DNA of 64,000 nucleotides from Lucinisca nassula. Taxonomy: Eukaryota > Mollusca > Bivalvia > Lucinida > Lucinidae. Made by a program: the position numbers and the translations under genes. The stretch covers positions 103,798,507 through 103,862,506 of the forward strand of contig OY757011.1 in assembly GCA_963580285.1 (NCBI GenBank). Reading direction: 5' to 3'. Within the stretch, counting starts at the first letter, position 1. Each line of letters begins with the position of its first letter. This document shows, piece by piece, positions 26,414 through 39,900 of this stretch. The notes below the pieces were generated by a model, which saw only the letters and a program-made list of their open reading frames with translations, made no database searches and was not told where the DNA came from.

Positions 26414-29400
26414 GTCACTGGATGAGTCCTTAAAACTATTTACAATCTGAATAACAGAGGTATACTAAAACGCATACCTCTGAGTCTCAATCTTACACTG
26501 TATGGGCTTTGAACTCCTCTGCAGTCTTAGCATTCACCACAGAAGAGGGAAGACTATTCCACTGGGGAATAGTCCTAGGGAAGAAGGAATTTTTCAGGGC
26601 ATCACTGTAGGACTGGTACCTGTGATACTGTGAGTTGTTTACTTTTGATGCCCTTGTTCGAGTTGAAACTGTCACAGGGGTCAAGTATTTATCTTTATTA
26701 ACGGCCACTGTACCTGAATGTATCTTATAGAAGAAGGTTAAAAAGACCAAAAAAAAAACAACAAAAAAAAAAAAAAACCCTTGTTAACCCTTATCTTGCT
26801 GTTCACGACAACCCCTATCTTTGCAAACAGTGTAGATCCAGATCAGGATCTACACTGTTTGGCATTCAGTTTATGAATTTGTAGCAATAAATTACATCAA
26901 GTCATTTGATTGGTTGATAGACATAAATGGGTGTTGCTTACATGAATATTCAGCAAGATAAGGGTTAATAGTGAAAACCACTGCCAACACTGATATATTT
27001 TAACACTATTAAGGTTATATAGAGCCAGTCAGTTTATCCATCCACACTTTCCTGGGCAGGCGTATATGTAAGTGGTTAACTAGTTCAGTGCAAATTCATT
27101 CACCAGAAACTGACAGCTGCTGTTCTTGAATCAGCGGAAGGGGGAGACCTTTGCAAAGTTCCTCGAAAGACAGCTGCCGGTCCCAGCAGGTGTCAAACCT
27201 GTGATCTCCTGACCATCAGTCAGACATGCATCCTGCTGAGCTACCGAGGCCTAAGAGCATCTAGTTGGCAAGATCATTCTATGTTGTGAATAAAATATGA
27301 AATAGAATATTTGGTTTGTAGGAAAATACCGAGAGTATCACAAGCTGTATGAAGGAAAGGATTTCTTTGCTGCTGGTTCCCTGTTGCTATCACTGCTAAC
27401 CTCTAGGCTGGCTCCCAGAGAGTAAGTTAGTCTTCTCTTTTGATAGAAGTTACTTACCGTAAAAATTCGGCTATAAGACGAGGATTTTTCCCTCCAAAAT
27501 GAGCCCCAAAAAATGACCCTGTCTTATAGCCGAGGTCATGGACTGCAGACTTTTTTCCGGCAATGTCCGGCGAAGACCAGACATACGGAAAAAGCCGATC
27601 GGTGATTTTTGAATTGATATACCGGTAAATCGCCGCCCACAAACCACCGCTACGATTTTTCTAGACACGATCGGTAAATGACGTAATCCCACGCCATTAC
27701 CCCCACACGTGTTTAATGGCATTGCATGTATCTCTTTTATAAAAAAAATGTTTGGCACCGATAAAAAATATTTTCCCGATAGCTAAGCGGAGGTGGATAG
27801 AAAATCCGTGCTTTGCACAGCTCCCGAATTATCCCCAGAAGCTCCGTGTCAATAACCAACAACAGCGTTCAACTTTTCCCGGCAACGTCTGCTATTTGGC
27901 GCCAAAACATAACCATTCATGAGATCGTAGAATAGTCCGATTTTATAATGCAAACATTTACCGTTAGATGTAGCTAATAGTCTGAGGAGCAATTAAATCA
28001 TTTTCACATTGATTGTGGATTAAATTTTATGACTGGAGGATAAACGCAAATTAGAGACATAACTTGACCATATTTTCACACCTTATCGACACGCACCGCA
28101 GGGTGGCAATTATACGACAGGGATTAACAAAAGTGTCATACTTGAACCGTAATAAATACACAGATTGTTTGTCTCTGAATTGACAGCGATTTACTTACTG
28201 GTCTAGCTTTACCGTATTCAAGGATTCAAAAAGACTGGCGGTTGTAGACAATTTTTTTTTTTTGCACTTGTCCCGACCGAGCGTCATAAGGTCAAAGTGC
28301 ACCTGCCCGGCGTGATTTCGGTCTTGTCCCGGGCGGCCGGGAAATGGATTTGTCAGCCCCTGTCGTCTTTTAAATAGGAGTCTGTGTAGCCTAAGCCAGC
28401 AAAGCATGTACCGGGCCTACAGCGATACAACGTATCGCCCAGACGTTTGCCGCTATTATGTGCTAGCTGGGGCGTTGGTTCTGAAACTGAATAGCTAGGT
28501 GTTGGGTTTTCTAACGAAAAAAGGCCGATTTCTCACATCTAAATGGCATCTGGCGGTAGCAGATAGGCCCCGACAGATATGGCAAAAAATTTGACCCGTC
28601 TTATAAAAGAGTATAAGCAAAATCCCACCTAAAAAAAGCTGAAAAGGGGGTCCCGTCTTATAGCCGAATCGCCTTATAGCCGAATTTTTACGGTAACATC
28701 TCCATGTTCTCAATTTAGACTTTATTACAGTTTAACCCTTTTTGAACCAAATGGAATCTTCCTCCTTATATATGACAGTAGTCCATTTCAAAAATTATAG
28801 GTAACAGGTTATGTTAGCTTTAAAATCTATTTGGAAAATAGCCGAATTTTTGCAAATAGTGTAGGCCCTGATCAGACGCCGCATTCTGCGGTGTCTGATC
28901 TGGGCCTGCACTCTTTGCCAGTGTATCTGTGTTGGGATTTCTGGTACTAAAAGGGTTAATTACATATATTTCTTTCACATTTTGAGAAGCCAATCACTAT
29001 CTGTGTTTTTGAACGGAAATAAGAAAAAAAATGTTTACCATTACCACTGTAAACCCCAGTTTTACTATATAAAAGTGGAACTTGAGGGGGTTAAAATTAT
29101 ATGAGCATGTTTTCGTGATGTCTGAGATAAAAACAGCTCTTATAGTAGTTAACATTGTAAAAAAACCTTATAAAGGTTTAATTATCAGCAAAAGTTTCAT
29201 AAACACATTCAGTGGTGGACATTCATACTCAAGATGTCAGTGATGTAGAGTAGAATAGAATATAATTTTTTGCTCTTGTATACACACATAGGGGTAAAGA
29301 TAAAAGGAAACATATACATAAATCAACAGTTAAACTTAGAACATAGACATACAACATCAGAAGTGTGTACCAATGATCTTGAGTAATTAGAGGGTCACTA

Positions 29401-32400
29401 AGTAATATGAGTGAGTGAGTGTTTCAGTTTTACGTCCCACCAACAGCTAAGGTCATACGGAGATGGGACCTCGGTTTAAAGACTCATCCGAAAGTCTGGA
29501 GAAGCCCGGGATCGAACCTGCGACCCCTGGTTTACTAGGCGAGTAGCGTAACAACTCGACCACGGGGGCTTCTCACTAAGTAATATGACAGTCATAAAAA
29601 ATACCTGCGTATATGTTTGATAACTGAAACATCCACGCTATGACGTTTTGACATCCTGATAGGAAAAAGATAGTTTATACGAGAAACCCCTAAGGGGGTA
29701 CCTTGGCAAACAATACAGGCCCAGATCAGACGCCGCAGAACACGGCGTCTGATCAGGGCCTACACTGTTTGCTGACAGAAATTTCCGTGAAAAATAGAAT
29801 AAAAACGAAAAAATAGGCCTGACACCCTTTATATGATAAATGGAGTTGTCTAACCTATAGAAATGGAAGAGTCCACTAGTATACAATGGGTGAATCTGCA
29901 TGAGATAGAACATTGACAATAGTTTGAATCTGTGTATTTGTAGATTTTGGATCACTCTACTAAAAGATGCTATTGCTCTGCTAGAAGCTAAAGAGGTAGG
30001 TATACATTTACATGAAAAGAGCCATCACATGAGAAAAACATAACGTTCCCAAGATTTATGTTCTTACCTTTACCACTTTCTAGGCTTATTCAGCAGATGA
30101 CAAATTGTTGATATTCTTCTTATTTTTCCTGGGAAAAATTACAAAAAAAAAATCAGAATGTCGTCTGCAGAGAAAAAAATACCCAGCATTCCAGAAAACA
30201 GGATTAGACATCTCATCCTATGGAGACAATTTGCATGGGATGTCTTATCCTTTTTTTCTGGGGAAAATAAGGAAAATAAAAAATAGAAATGTCGTCTGCT
30301 GAGAAAAAAATACCCAGCATCCAAGAAAACAGGATTAGACATCTCTTATGATGTCTTATCCTGTTTTCTGGAAAACAAAAAGGAAAAAAAAAATGTCGTC
30401 TGCTGAGAAAAAATACCCAGCATGCAGAGTGTTAAAAGGCACATGAGTGCAGCTAACTAATACGGCTAGATGCATGAGGCTACCTCAAGGTTTTCTCCAC
30501 ATGTCTGTGAGCAGCAAAGGCTCTGACCAGACTGCCCTTCATCAGAGCCTTTATTGCTCGCATAAGCGCAGTTTCACTAGAGCCTTTGCTGTTTGCATAT
30601 GCAATGAATACCATTTTCTCATGAGCTGGTTGAAAATGTTAAAATAAATGGCAACTTCTTCAAGGGAGGCAACTCCCTTATAAGAATTTTTGGGCTGATT
30701 GAGCCACCCACCCCACAATATTTAGATTGGAGGATTTTCTGCCACTTTTGCCTCCCTATGCATGAAGTCCCATATGAAAAGGAGTTGACTCGAAAAAGGA
30801 AAGAACTGTGTTCGTAATAGAATGGACACTTCTTGAACTGGTTTGGAAACAAAATAATTTAAGATTAGCCTTTATCATATGATGTTGTTGATAAGCAGTG
30901 GATAACGTCGTGTAATAAATATCATATGACCACACTTGTAATAACACTATTGCGGGATTAAGTAACCTCATTGCGACGTCCATGTCAACAATGCATTTTT
31001 TGCTGAAAAGTCAAATTCAAAGGCGGTAAAATTCTATTTAAAGTGGTCATATGACAAATCTTCTTGTGGACTCAGCTAATTTGACATATTTTGACAACAC
31101 CTGAACTGCCCCACCCTGTCAATCTAATCTGAGACTACTACACCCTTAAAGTTAATCCAATTTTCTTTTTAGCTCACCTGTCACGAAGTGACAAGGTGAG
31201 CTTTTGTGATCACTTTTTGTCCGTCGTGCGTGCATCCGTCCGTGCGTGCGTGCATCCGTGCGTCTGTAAACAATTTCAAATAAGTATATCTCTAATACCC
31301 CATTGGCAGTCTTGATCAAATTTCATGAGAAGCATCATCAGGTAGGGGGAAAGGCTGCATAAGGTTTTTGGGCAGATCAGGTTGGAATTCTGGTTGCCAT
31401 GGCAACAAACAGCTCCCATAGACTTACAATGGGAAAAAATTAAAATATCTTCTTCTCTGAAACTACTGGGCCCAGAACTTAGATATTTAGCTTGTAACAA
31501 TGTCAAGTGGTCACCTACATAAATCCTGCCAATCATGCCCCTGGGGTCCAAAATGGCCACACCCCGGGGCCCCTTAACTCCTATAGACTCATAATGGAAA
31601 AAAAAAGCTTCAAAAATCTTCTTCTCTGAAACCACAGGGCCCAGAGCTTAGATATTTAACATGTAGCAACCGCAAGTGGTCACCTACATAATTCCTGCCA
31701 ATCATGCCCCTGGTGTCCAAATTGACCACACCCCGGGGCCCCTTAGCTCCCATAGACTCATAATGGAAAAAAAAGTTTCAAAAATCTTCTTCTCTGAAAC
31801 CACATGGCCAAGAGCTTAGATATTTAGCATGTAGCAATGGCAAGTGGTCACCTACAAAATTCCTGCCAATCATGCCCCTGGGGTCCAAACGGGCCACACC
31901 CCGGGGCCCCTTCGCTCCCATAGACTCATAATGGAATAAAAAGCTTCAAAAATCTTCTTCTCTGAAACCACTGGGCCCAGAGCTTAGATATTTAGCATGT
32001 AGCAATGGTAGCTCACCTGTCACTAAGTGACAAAGTGAGCTTTTGTGATCACTTTTTGTCCGTCGTCCGTCGTGCGTGCATCCGTCCGTGCGTGTGTCCA
32101 TCCGATGTCCGCAGTAACGAATGTATACTTGTGTGTTTAAAAGTATGGACACTTCCATTAAACTCAATGCGATTTATTCCGTCAGTGTTTTGTGTGTCTA
32201 AAATAGTTACTTGTGTGTCTTTTTTTCCAAGAAATTCCAAGAAATTTCCTGGAAATTTGACACACAAGGGTACTTTGTAGGGATGAAGACACACAAGTAT
32301 ACATCCGTAAAGACGGTGAGTGTGTCCGTAAACAATTTCAAATAAGTATATCTCTTATACCCCATGGGCAGTCTTGATCAAATTTCATGAGAAGCATCAT

Positions 32401-35400
32401 CAGGTAGGGGGAAAGGCTGCATAAGGTTTTTGGGCAGATCAGGTTGGAATTCTGGTTGCCATGGCAACAAATAGCTCCCATAGACTTACAATGGGAAAAA
32501 ATTAAAATATCTTCTTCTCTGAAACTGCTGGGCCCAGAGCTTAGATATTTAGCTTGTAACAATGTCAAGTGGTCACCTACATAAATCCTGCCAATCATGC
32601 CCCTGGGGTCCAAATTGGCCACACCCCGGGGCCCCTTAACTCCTATAGACTCATAATGGAAAAACAAAGCTTCAAAAATCTTCTTCTCTGAAACCACAGG
32701 GCCCAGAGCTTAGATATTTAACATGTAGCAACCGCAAGTGGTCACCTACATAATTCCTGCCAATCATGCCCCTGGTGTCCAAATTGACCACACCCCGGGG
32801 CCCCTTAGCTCCCATAGACTCATAATGGAAAAAAAAGTTTCAAAAATCTTCTTCTCTGAAACCACATGGCCAAGAGCTTAGATATTTAGCATGTAGCAAT
32901 GGCAAGTGGTCACCTACAAAATTCCTGCCAATCATGCCCCTGGGGTCCAAACGGGCCACACCCCGGGGCCCCTTCGCTCCCATAGACTCATAATGGAATA
33001 AAAAGCTTCAAAAATCTTCTTCTCTGAAACCACTGGGCCCAGAGCTTAGATATTTAGCATGTAGCAATGGTAGCTCACCTGTCACTAAGTGACAAAGTGA
33101 GCTTTTGTGATCACTTTTTGTCCGTCGTCCGTCGTGCGTGCATCCGTCCGTGCGTGTGTCCATCCGATGTCCGCAGTAACGAATGTATACTTGTGTGTTT
33201 AAAAGTATGGACACTTCCATTAAACTCAATGCGATTTATTCCGTCAGTGTTTTGTGTGTCTAAAATAGTTACTTGTGTGTCTTTTTTTCCAAGAAATTCC
33301 AAGAAATTTCCTGGAAATTTGACACACAAGGGTACTTTGTAGGGATGAAGACACACAAGTATACATCCGTAAAGACGGTGAGTGTGTCCGTAAACAATTT
33401 CAAATAAGTATATCTCTAATACCCCATGGGCAGTCTTGATCAAATTTCATGAGAAGCATCATCAGGTAGGGGGAAAGGCTGCATAAGGTTTTTGGGCAGA
33501 TCAGGTTGGAATTCTGGTTGCCATGGCAACAAATAGCTCCCATAGACTTACAATGGGAAAAAATTAAAATATCTTCTTCTCTGAAACTGCTGGGCCCAGA
33601 GCTTAGATATTTAGCTTGTAACAATGTCAAGTGGTCACCTACATAAATCCTGCCAATCATGCCCCTGGGGTCCAAATTGGCCACACCCCGGGGCCCCTTA
33701 ACTCCTATAGACTCATAACGGAAAAACAAAGCTTCAAAAATCTTCTTCTCTGAAACCACAGGGCCCAGAGCTTAGATATTTAGCATGTAGCAATGGCAAG
33801 TGGTCACCTACATAATTCCTGCCGATCATGCCCCGGGGTTCCAAATGGGCCACGCCCCCGGGCCCCTTCGCTCCCATAGACTCATAATGGAAAAAAAGCT
33901 TCAAAAATCTTCTTCTCTGAAACCACAGGATCCAGAGCTTAGGTATTTAGCATGTAGCATCGGCAAGTGGTCACCTACATAATTCCTGCCAATCATGCCC
34001 CTGGTGTCCAAATTGACCACACCCCGGGGCCCCTTAGCTCCCATAGACTCATAATGGAAAAAATAGTTTCAAAAATCTTCTTCTCTGAAACCACAGGGCC
34101 AAGAGCTTAGATATTTAGCATGTAGCAATGGCAAGTGGTCACCTACAAAATTCCTGCCAAACTTGCCCCTGGGGTCCAAACGGGCCACGCCCTGGGGCCC
34201 CTTCGCTCCCATAGACTCATAATGGAAAAAAAAAGCTTCAAAAATCTTCTTCTCTGAAACCACAGGGCCCAGAGCTTAGATATTTAGCATGTAGCAATGG
34301 CAATTGGTCACCTACATAATTCCTGCCAATCATGCCCCTGGGGTCCAAATGGGCCATGCCCCAGGGCCCCTTTACTCCCATAGACTCATAATGGAAAAAA
34401 AGCTTCAAAAATCTTCTTCTCTGAAACCACGGGGCCCAGAGCTTAGATATTTAACATGTAACAATGGCAAGTGGTCGCCTACATAATTCCTGCCAATCAT
34501 GCCCCTGGGGTCCAAACAGGCCACACCCCTGGGCCCCTTAGCTCCTATAGACTCATAATGGAAAAAAAGCTTCAAAAATCTTCTTCTCTGAAACCACAGG
34601 GCCCAGAGCATAGATATTTAGCATGTAGCAACGGCAATTGGTCACCTACATAATTCCTGCCAATCATGCCCCTGGGTTCTAAATGGTCCATGCCCCGAGG
34701 CCCATTTGCTCCCATAGACTCATAATGGAAAAAAGCTTAAAATATCTTCTTCTCTGAAACCACAAGGCCCAGAGCTTAAATATTTAGCATGTAGCAATGG
34801 CAAGTGGTCGCCTACGTTATTCCTGCCAATCATACCCCCAGGTTACAAACGGGCTACGCCCCAGGCCCCTTAGCTCCTATAGACTCATAATGGGAAAAAA
34901 GCTTCAAAAATCTTCTTCTCTGAAACCACAGGGCCCAGAGCTTAGATATTTAGCATGTAGCAATGGCATGTAGTCACCTACATTACTCCTGCCAATCATG
35001 CCCCTGGGGTCAAATGGGCCACACCCTGGGGCCCCTTAGCTCCCATAGACTCATATTGGAAGCAAGCTTAAAAAATCTTCTTCTCTGAAACCACAGGGCC
35101 CAGAGCTTATATATTTAGCATGTGGCAATGACAAGTGGTCACCTACATAAATCCTGCCAATCATGCCCCTGGGGTCCAAATGGGCCACACCCTGGGAACC
35201 CATTAGCTCCCATAGACTCATAATCGAAAAAAGCTTCAAAAATCTTCTTCTCTGAAACCACAGGGCCCAGAGCTTAGATATTTAGCATGTAGCAACGGCA
35301 AGTGGTCATCTATATATTTCCTGATAATCATGCCCCTGGGGTCCAAATGGGCCAAGCCCCAGTGCCCCTTAGCTCCCATAGACTCATAATGGAAAAAAAG

Positions 35401-36940
35401 TTTCAAAAAACTTCTTCTCTGAAATCACAGGGCCAAGAGCTTAGATATTTAGCATGTAGCAATGGCAAGTGGTAACCTACAAAATTCCTGCCAATCATGC
35501 CCCTGGTGTCCAAATTGACCACACCCCTGGGCCCCTTAGCTCCCATAGACTCATAATGGAAAAAAAGTTTCAAAAATCTTCTTCTCTGAAACCACAGGGC
35601 CAAGAGCTTAGATAGTTAGCATGTAGCAATGGCAAGTGGTCACCTACAAAATTCCTGCCAATCATGCCCCTTGGGTCCAAATGGGCCACGCCCCGGGGCC
35701 CCTTCGCTCCCATAGACTCATAATGGAAAAAAAAAGCTTCAAAAATCTTCTTCTCTGAAACCACAGGGCCCAGAGCATAGATATTTAGCATGTAGCAACG
35801 GCAATTGGTCACCTACATAATTCCTGCCAATCATGCCCCTGGGTTCTAAATGGGCCATGCCCCGGGGGCCCCTTTGCTCCCATAGACTCATATTGGAAAA
35901 AAGCTTAAAATATCTTCTTCTCTGAAACCACAAGGCCCAGAGCTTAGATATTTAGCATGTTGCAATGGCAAGTGGTCGCCAACGTTATTCCTGCCACTCA
36001 TACCCCTTGGTTACAAACGGGCTAAGCCCCAGGCCCCTTAGCTCCTATAGACTCATAATGGGGAAAAAAGCTTCAAAAATCTTCTTCTCTGAAACCACAG
36101 GGCCCAGAGCTTAGATATTTAGCATGTAGCAATTGCAAGTAGTCACCTACATTACTCCTGCCAATCATGCCCCTGGGGTCCAAATGGGCCACGCCCTGGG
36201 GCCCCTTAGCTCCCATAGACTCATATTGGAAGCAAGCTTAAAAAATCTTCTTCTCTGAAACCACAGGGCCCAGAGCTTATATATTTAGCATGTGGCAATG
36301 ACAAGTGGTCACCTACATAAATCCTGCCAATCATGCCCCTGGGGTCCAAATAGGCCACACCCTGGGACCCCATTAGCTCCCATAGACTCAAAATGGAAAA
36401 AAGCTTCAAAAATCTTCTTCTCTGAAACCACAGGGCCCAGAGCTTAGATATTTAGCATGTAGCAACGGCAAGTGGTCATCTACATATTTGCTGATAATCG
36501 TAACCCCGGGGGTCCAAATGGGCCAAGCCCCAGGGCCCCTTAGTTCCCATAGACTCATAATGGAAAAAAGCTTCAAAAATCTTCTTCTTAGAAACTGGGA
36601 AGCACAGAACTTAGATATTTAGTATCTAGCAACATAAAATAGCCAGCTACATAAATCCTGCTAACCCTGCCCCTGGGGTCAAAATTGGCCACGCCCGAGC
36701 TCATCAGCTCCAATAGACTTATAATGGAAAAAAAACTTAAAAAATCTTCTTCTATGAAACCATAAGGCCCAGAGCTTAGATTTTTAGTATGCAGCAATGT
36801 CAGGTGGCCACCTACATAAATCCTGTCAATTATGCCCCTGGGATCCAAATTGGCCACCCCCAGGGCTCTTTAGCTTCCATAGACTTACAATTGGAAAAAC
36901 TTCAAAAATCTTCTTCTCTGAAACCACAGGGCCCTTATAA

Positions 36941-36984
<44 letters not shown>

Positions 36985-39900
36985 AAAAAAACAACAAAAA
37001 CAACAACTTAAAATGGGGGAAAAAAAATCTTCAAAAATCTTCTTCTCTGAAACCATAAGTCCCAGAGCTTAGGTATTTAGCTTGTAGCAATGTCAAGTGG
37101 TTGCCTACATGAATCCGGCCAATCATGCCCCTGGGGTCCAAATTGGCCAAATCCTGTGGCCCCTTAACTCCAACAAACTTATAATGAAAAAAAGCTTCAA
37201 ACATCTTCTTTGAAACCATGAAGTACAGACATTAGATATTAAGTATATAACAACACAAAATGGTCGCCTACATAAATCCTGCCAACCATGCCCTTTGGGT
37301 CAAAATTGGCCAAGCCCCAGGGCTCATTAGCTCCTATAGACTTATACTGGAAAAAACTTCAAAAAATCTTCTTCTCCAAAACCATAAGGCACAGATTTTG
37401 TTTGATTTGAGGTTTTACATCCCCGTCAACACTATATAGGTCAATTTGGAGATGCCTGTTCCAATTTTGTGGGACATTTACCCGACATTGAGGTTAAATT
37501 ACATATTAAGCCCTGCCGTCCAATGAAACCAATAGGGTTTATAAGCATGGACACCGCTTTGCCTGAGCTTTGATATTTAGTATGTAGCAATGTCAAGTGG
37601 TCTCCTACACCAATGATTTTCTGGTACACAGGTGAGCGATATAGGGCCATTGGGCCCTCTTGTTCAACTCTCATCATTGGAGTATGAACACTCTGACTGC
37701 AGTATAGACCTTATCATTTTAAATGAGTAAAGTAGCAAAGAAATAGTGCATGTTATGTGTAAATTTCACTAACATTTGCTACTGTATGGATATGACAGGC
37801 AAATGACAGCAAATATCAGGTGTTTATCCCATGCTGTTGACTTCTGTTGTCTCAAAACCGAGAAGGAAAATGTGGAAAAATTATTCAATTTCATAAAATT
37901 GATAAAATCTTTTTTTGCAGATTTGTGCAACTTTCAAATTTGACATGTATAGTTCGAACAATTTGACATGAGACTGGTGACCTCTATTGCCATAATTTCA
38001 GACCGGACTGAATGGCTATATTTATCTTCACCCTTTTCATAAGAGATTGATTACAAAGAGGTCGGTAAATGGGTCGCCATTCACGAGATGCCGAAAATTC
38101 CCGAGAAGCTTACGAAAACTGACCTATTTGGCGAAAACGCTAATTTATTCTTTGCATAGAGGTCAGTCTCATGTCAAATAACTAGATTTCACACATTGAC
38201 TTATGTTCGATCCTACACAGGAAGGAAAATCACTAAAAACTTTCCATTTTCACAGCCAGAAGGTCATTAAACGACCCTAAAATTGTTTTAAAATCTATTA
38301 TAATAATCACATTTAACCAACAGTTTGTGTCTGTTTTTGTTGCAGCCCTTAATGACCTCCGCTTTGTATCAGTCAGTAACATAGACCTTGGGCCTTTGCT
38401 TGATGTTAATGACCACTGCTTCTCATCTGTCCCTCACAAACACTTTGGCCACTACAGATCGCGTTTAATCATCATCGTCAATGGATTTTTTATTAACGTG
38501 CAGGTACAGGGGTAACATCCACATAAGTGGGCCCCCTTCCAGGTAGCTGGCTTGCTGCACCCATGGCAGGTCTTACACCAGATCTCCAGGCCTGTCTATC
38601 ATGAGGATCGATAGCAGAGAGCTTCCATTCTCTGCAATCTCTTTCTGTCAGCTGCTTCCAGGTCAACTTGGGCCTGGAAGGTCCCCGTTTTCCACCTACC
38701 TGTATGTCACAGGCAGTCTTGACTGCACAGTTGGAGCGTTCCACATGTCCATACCAGCAGAGCCTTCTCTCTTTCAGGATGAGGTCCAGGTCCTCAATGC
38801 CAAGACGCTCAAGTAACTCACTGGACCTGATGGTGACAGTGTTCTGTGGCTTGACATTGCAGATCTGTCCGATCATTACCCTGTCATTACCCTGTCATTC
38901 CGCTGAAGAGGTTAAAGGTTTGGCTTCGTCAATGACCATGTCTCACTGGCATGGAGCTTTGCGCTCCACCCACAAGAGCTGTACACAGGGCCATGTGTTT
39001 TGAACGAGAGGTGGCTGGAAGAGAGAACTGGTATCAACTCCTTTAATTTCTTCCAGGCTGTTTTCACACATGATGTGGTTGAAAGGTCGCAACCACCTGC
39101 TGCTGAGAGCATATCACCTAGGTAGCAAAAGGAAGCTGCAACCTCTAACTTGTCGGATCCGACTTGGACTTCCCACTGTGGTCTGCCATCTAAGGGTCGT
39201 GCAGTACCTTGGCACCGTGTACACCTGTAATGAGGGTCCTCTATCAAGCGCTTGAGCCCACTGCATTTGTTGTGCACCCAGAACTTGCAGCCATTACAAA
39301 AGATACTGTTGCTGCCCACTCCAGTGTGACATACAGCACATGGGAACTGGCCTGTACTCTGCAGGAGGTCCAGACCTGAACCACAGATCATGATCTTTGT
39401 CTTTCCTGCATTCACTCTCAGCCCTTTCACCTCCATTGCGTCTTTCCAAGTTAAGAGCCTCCTGACACATTCCTGAAGGGATTCAGCTACACAACAATTT
39501 TACATTCTTATAGCTGATATGACATTTTAGCAGATGATACGGTCTGATCTTGGGTTTGATCCGCGACAGGTCGACATACATGTGAGATGCCAACTTCTGC
39601 TACAGTAGGTCAGGTGGTTTTTCTCTGGGCACTCCTACTTTTGCCGACCTCTGATTGAGGACTGGTGCGAAATAAGTGAAATAACCTTGAAAGGGCCGTA
39701 AAACCAATAGAAAAATAAATATCTTTCTGTATGGATCCACAATTGACTATTGAGACTTGCTAAGGCTGACCAGCCTGTGTTGATGTGCAGGATGATTAAG
39801 TCCTCACTAGTTTCACCTTTTCTGTGCAAAGGTTTGGACATTCCTGATGCTGTATGTACCTAGGTATTCAGGCATCAAAACTCCACACCATAGTTGCTCT

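Larger units (their letters stand above)
31171..37662 (+). mobile_element. Giant tandem-core helentron-like array (~167 bp monomer, ~37 units)
   Basis: The 5' hairpin is TAGCTCACCTGTCACGAAGT...AAGGTGAGCT, followed by a CCGTGCGTGCG microsatellite. About 37 monomers follow, each with CTTCTTCTCTGAAACCACAG, GCCCAGAGCTTAGATATTTA, GTGGTCACCTACATAATTCC and AGCTCCCATAGACTCATAAT. The 3' end has the hairpin AGGGCCATTGGGCCCT followed by CTTGTT. It carries a 1062 bp tandem duplication (31270-33780) and a ~1.17 kb higher-order repeat (34.6-36.5 kb). Collagen-like translations on the minus strand are artefacts of the repeat. Confidence 0.8.

Noticed and set aside
31276..33759. Three 119-codon minus-strand open frames with repeated collagen-like [12 protein letters not shown] text
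   Set aside because: They fall exactly on the tandem monomers, repeat with the 1062 bp duplication and have no start context or domain. They are by-products of the satellite-like repeat.
36826..37056. Open frame with a Cys-Val run
   Set aside because: The run is the translation of the CA microsatellite on the minus strand.
38327..38515. Open frame preceded by TTTTTGTTGCAG, possible extra NUP85 exon
   Set aside because: In the phase required after the exon ending at 29995 it meets a stop quickly. Nup85 homology runs directly from 29995 to 40318 with no missing residues.
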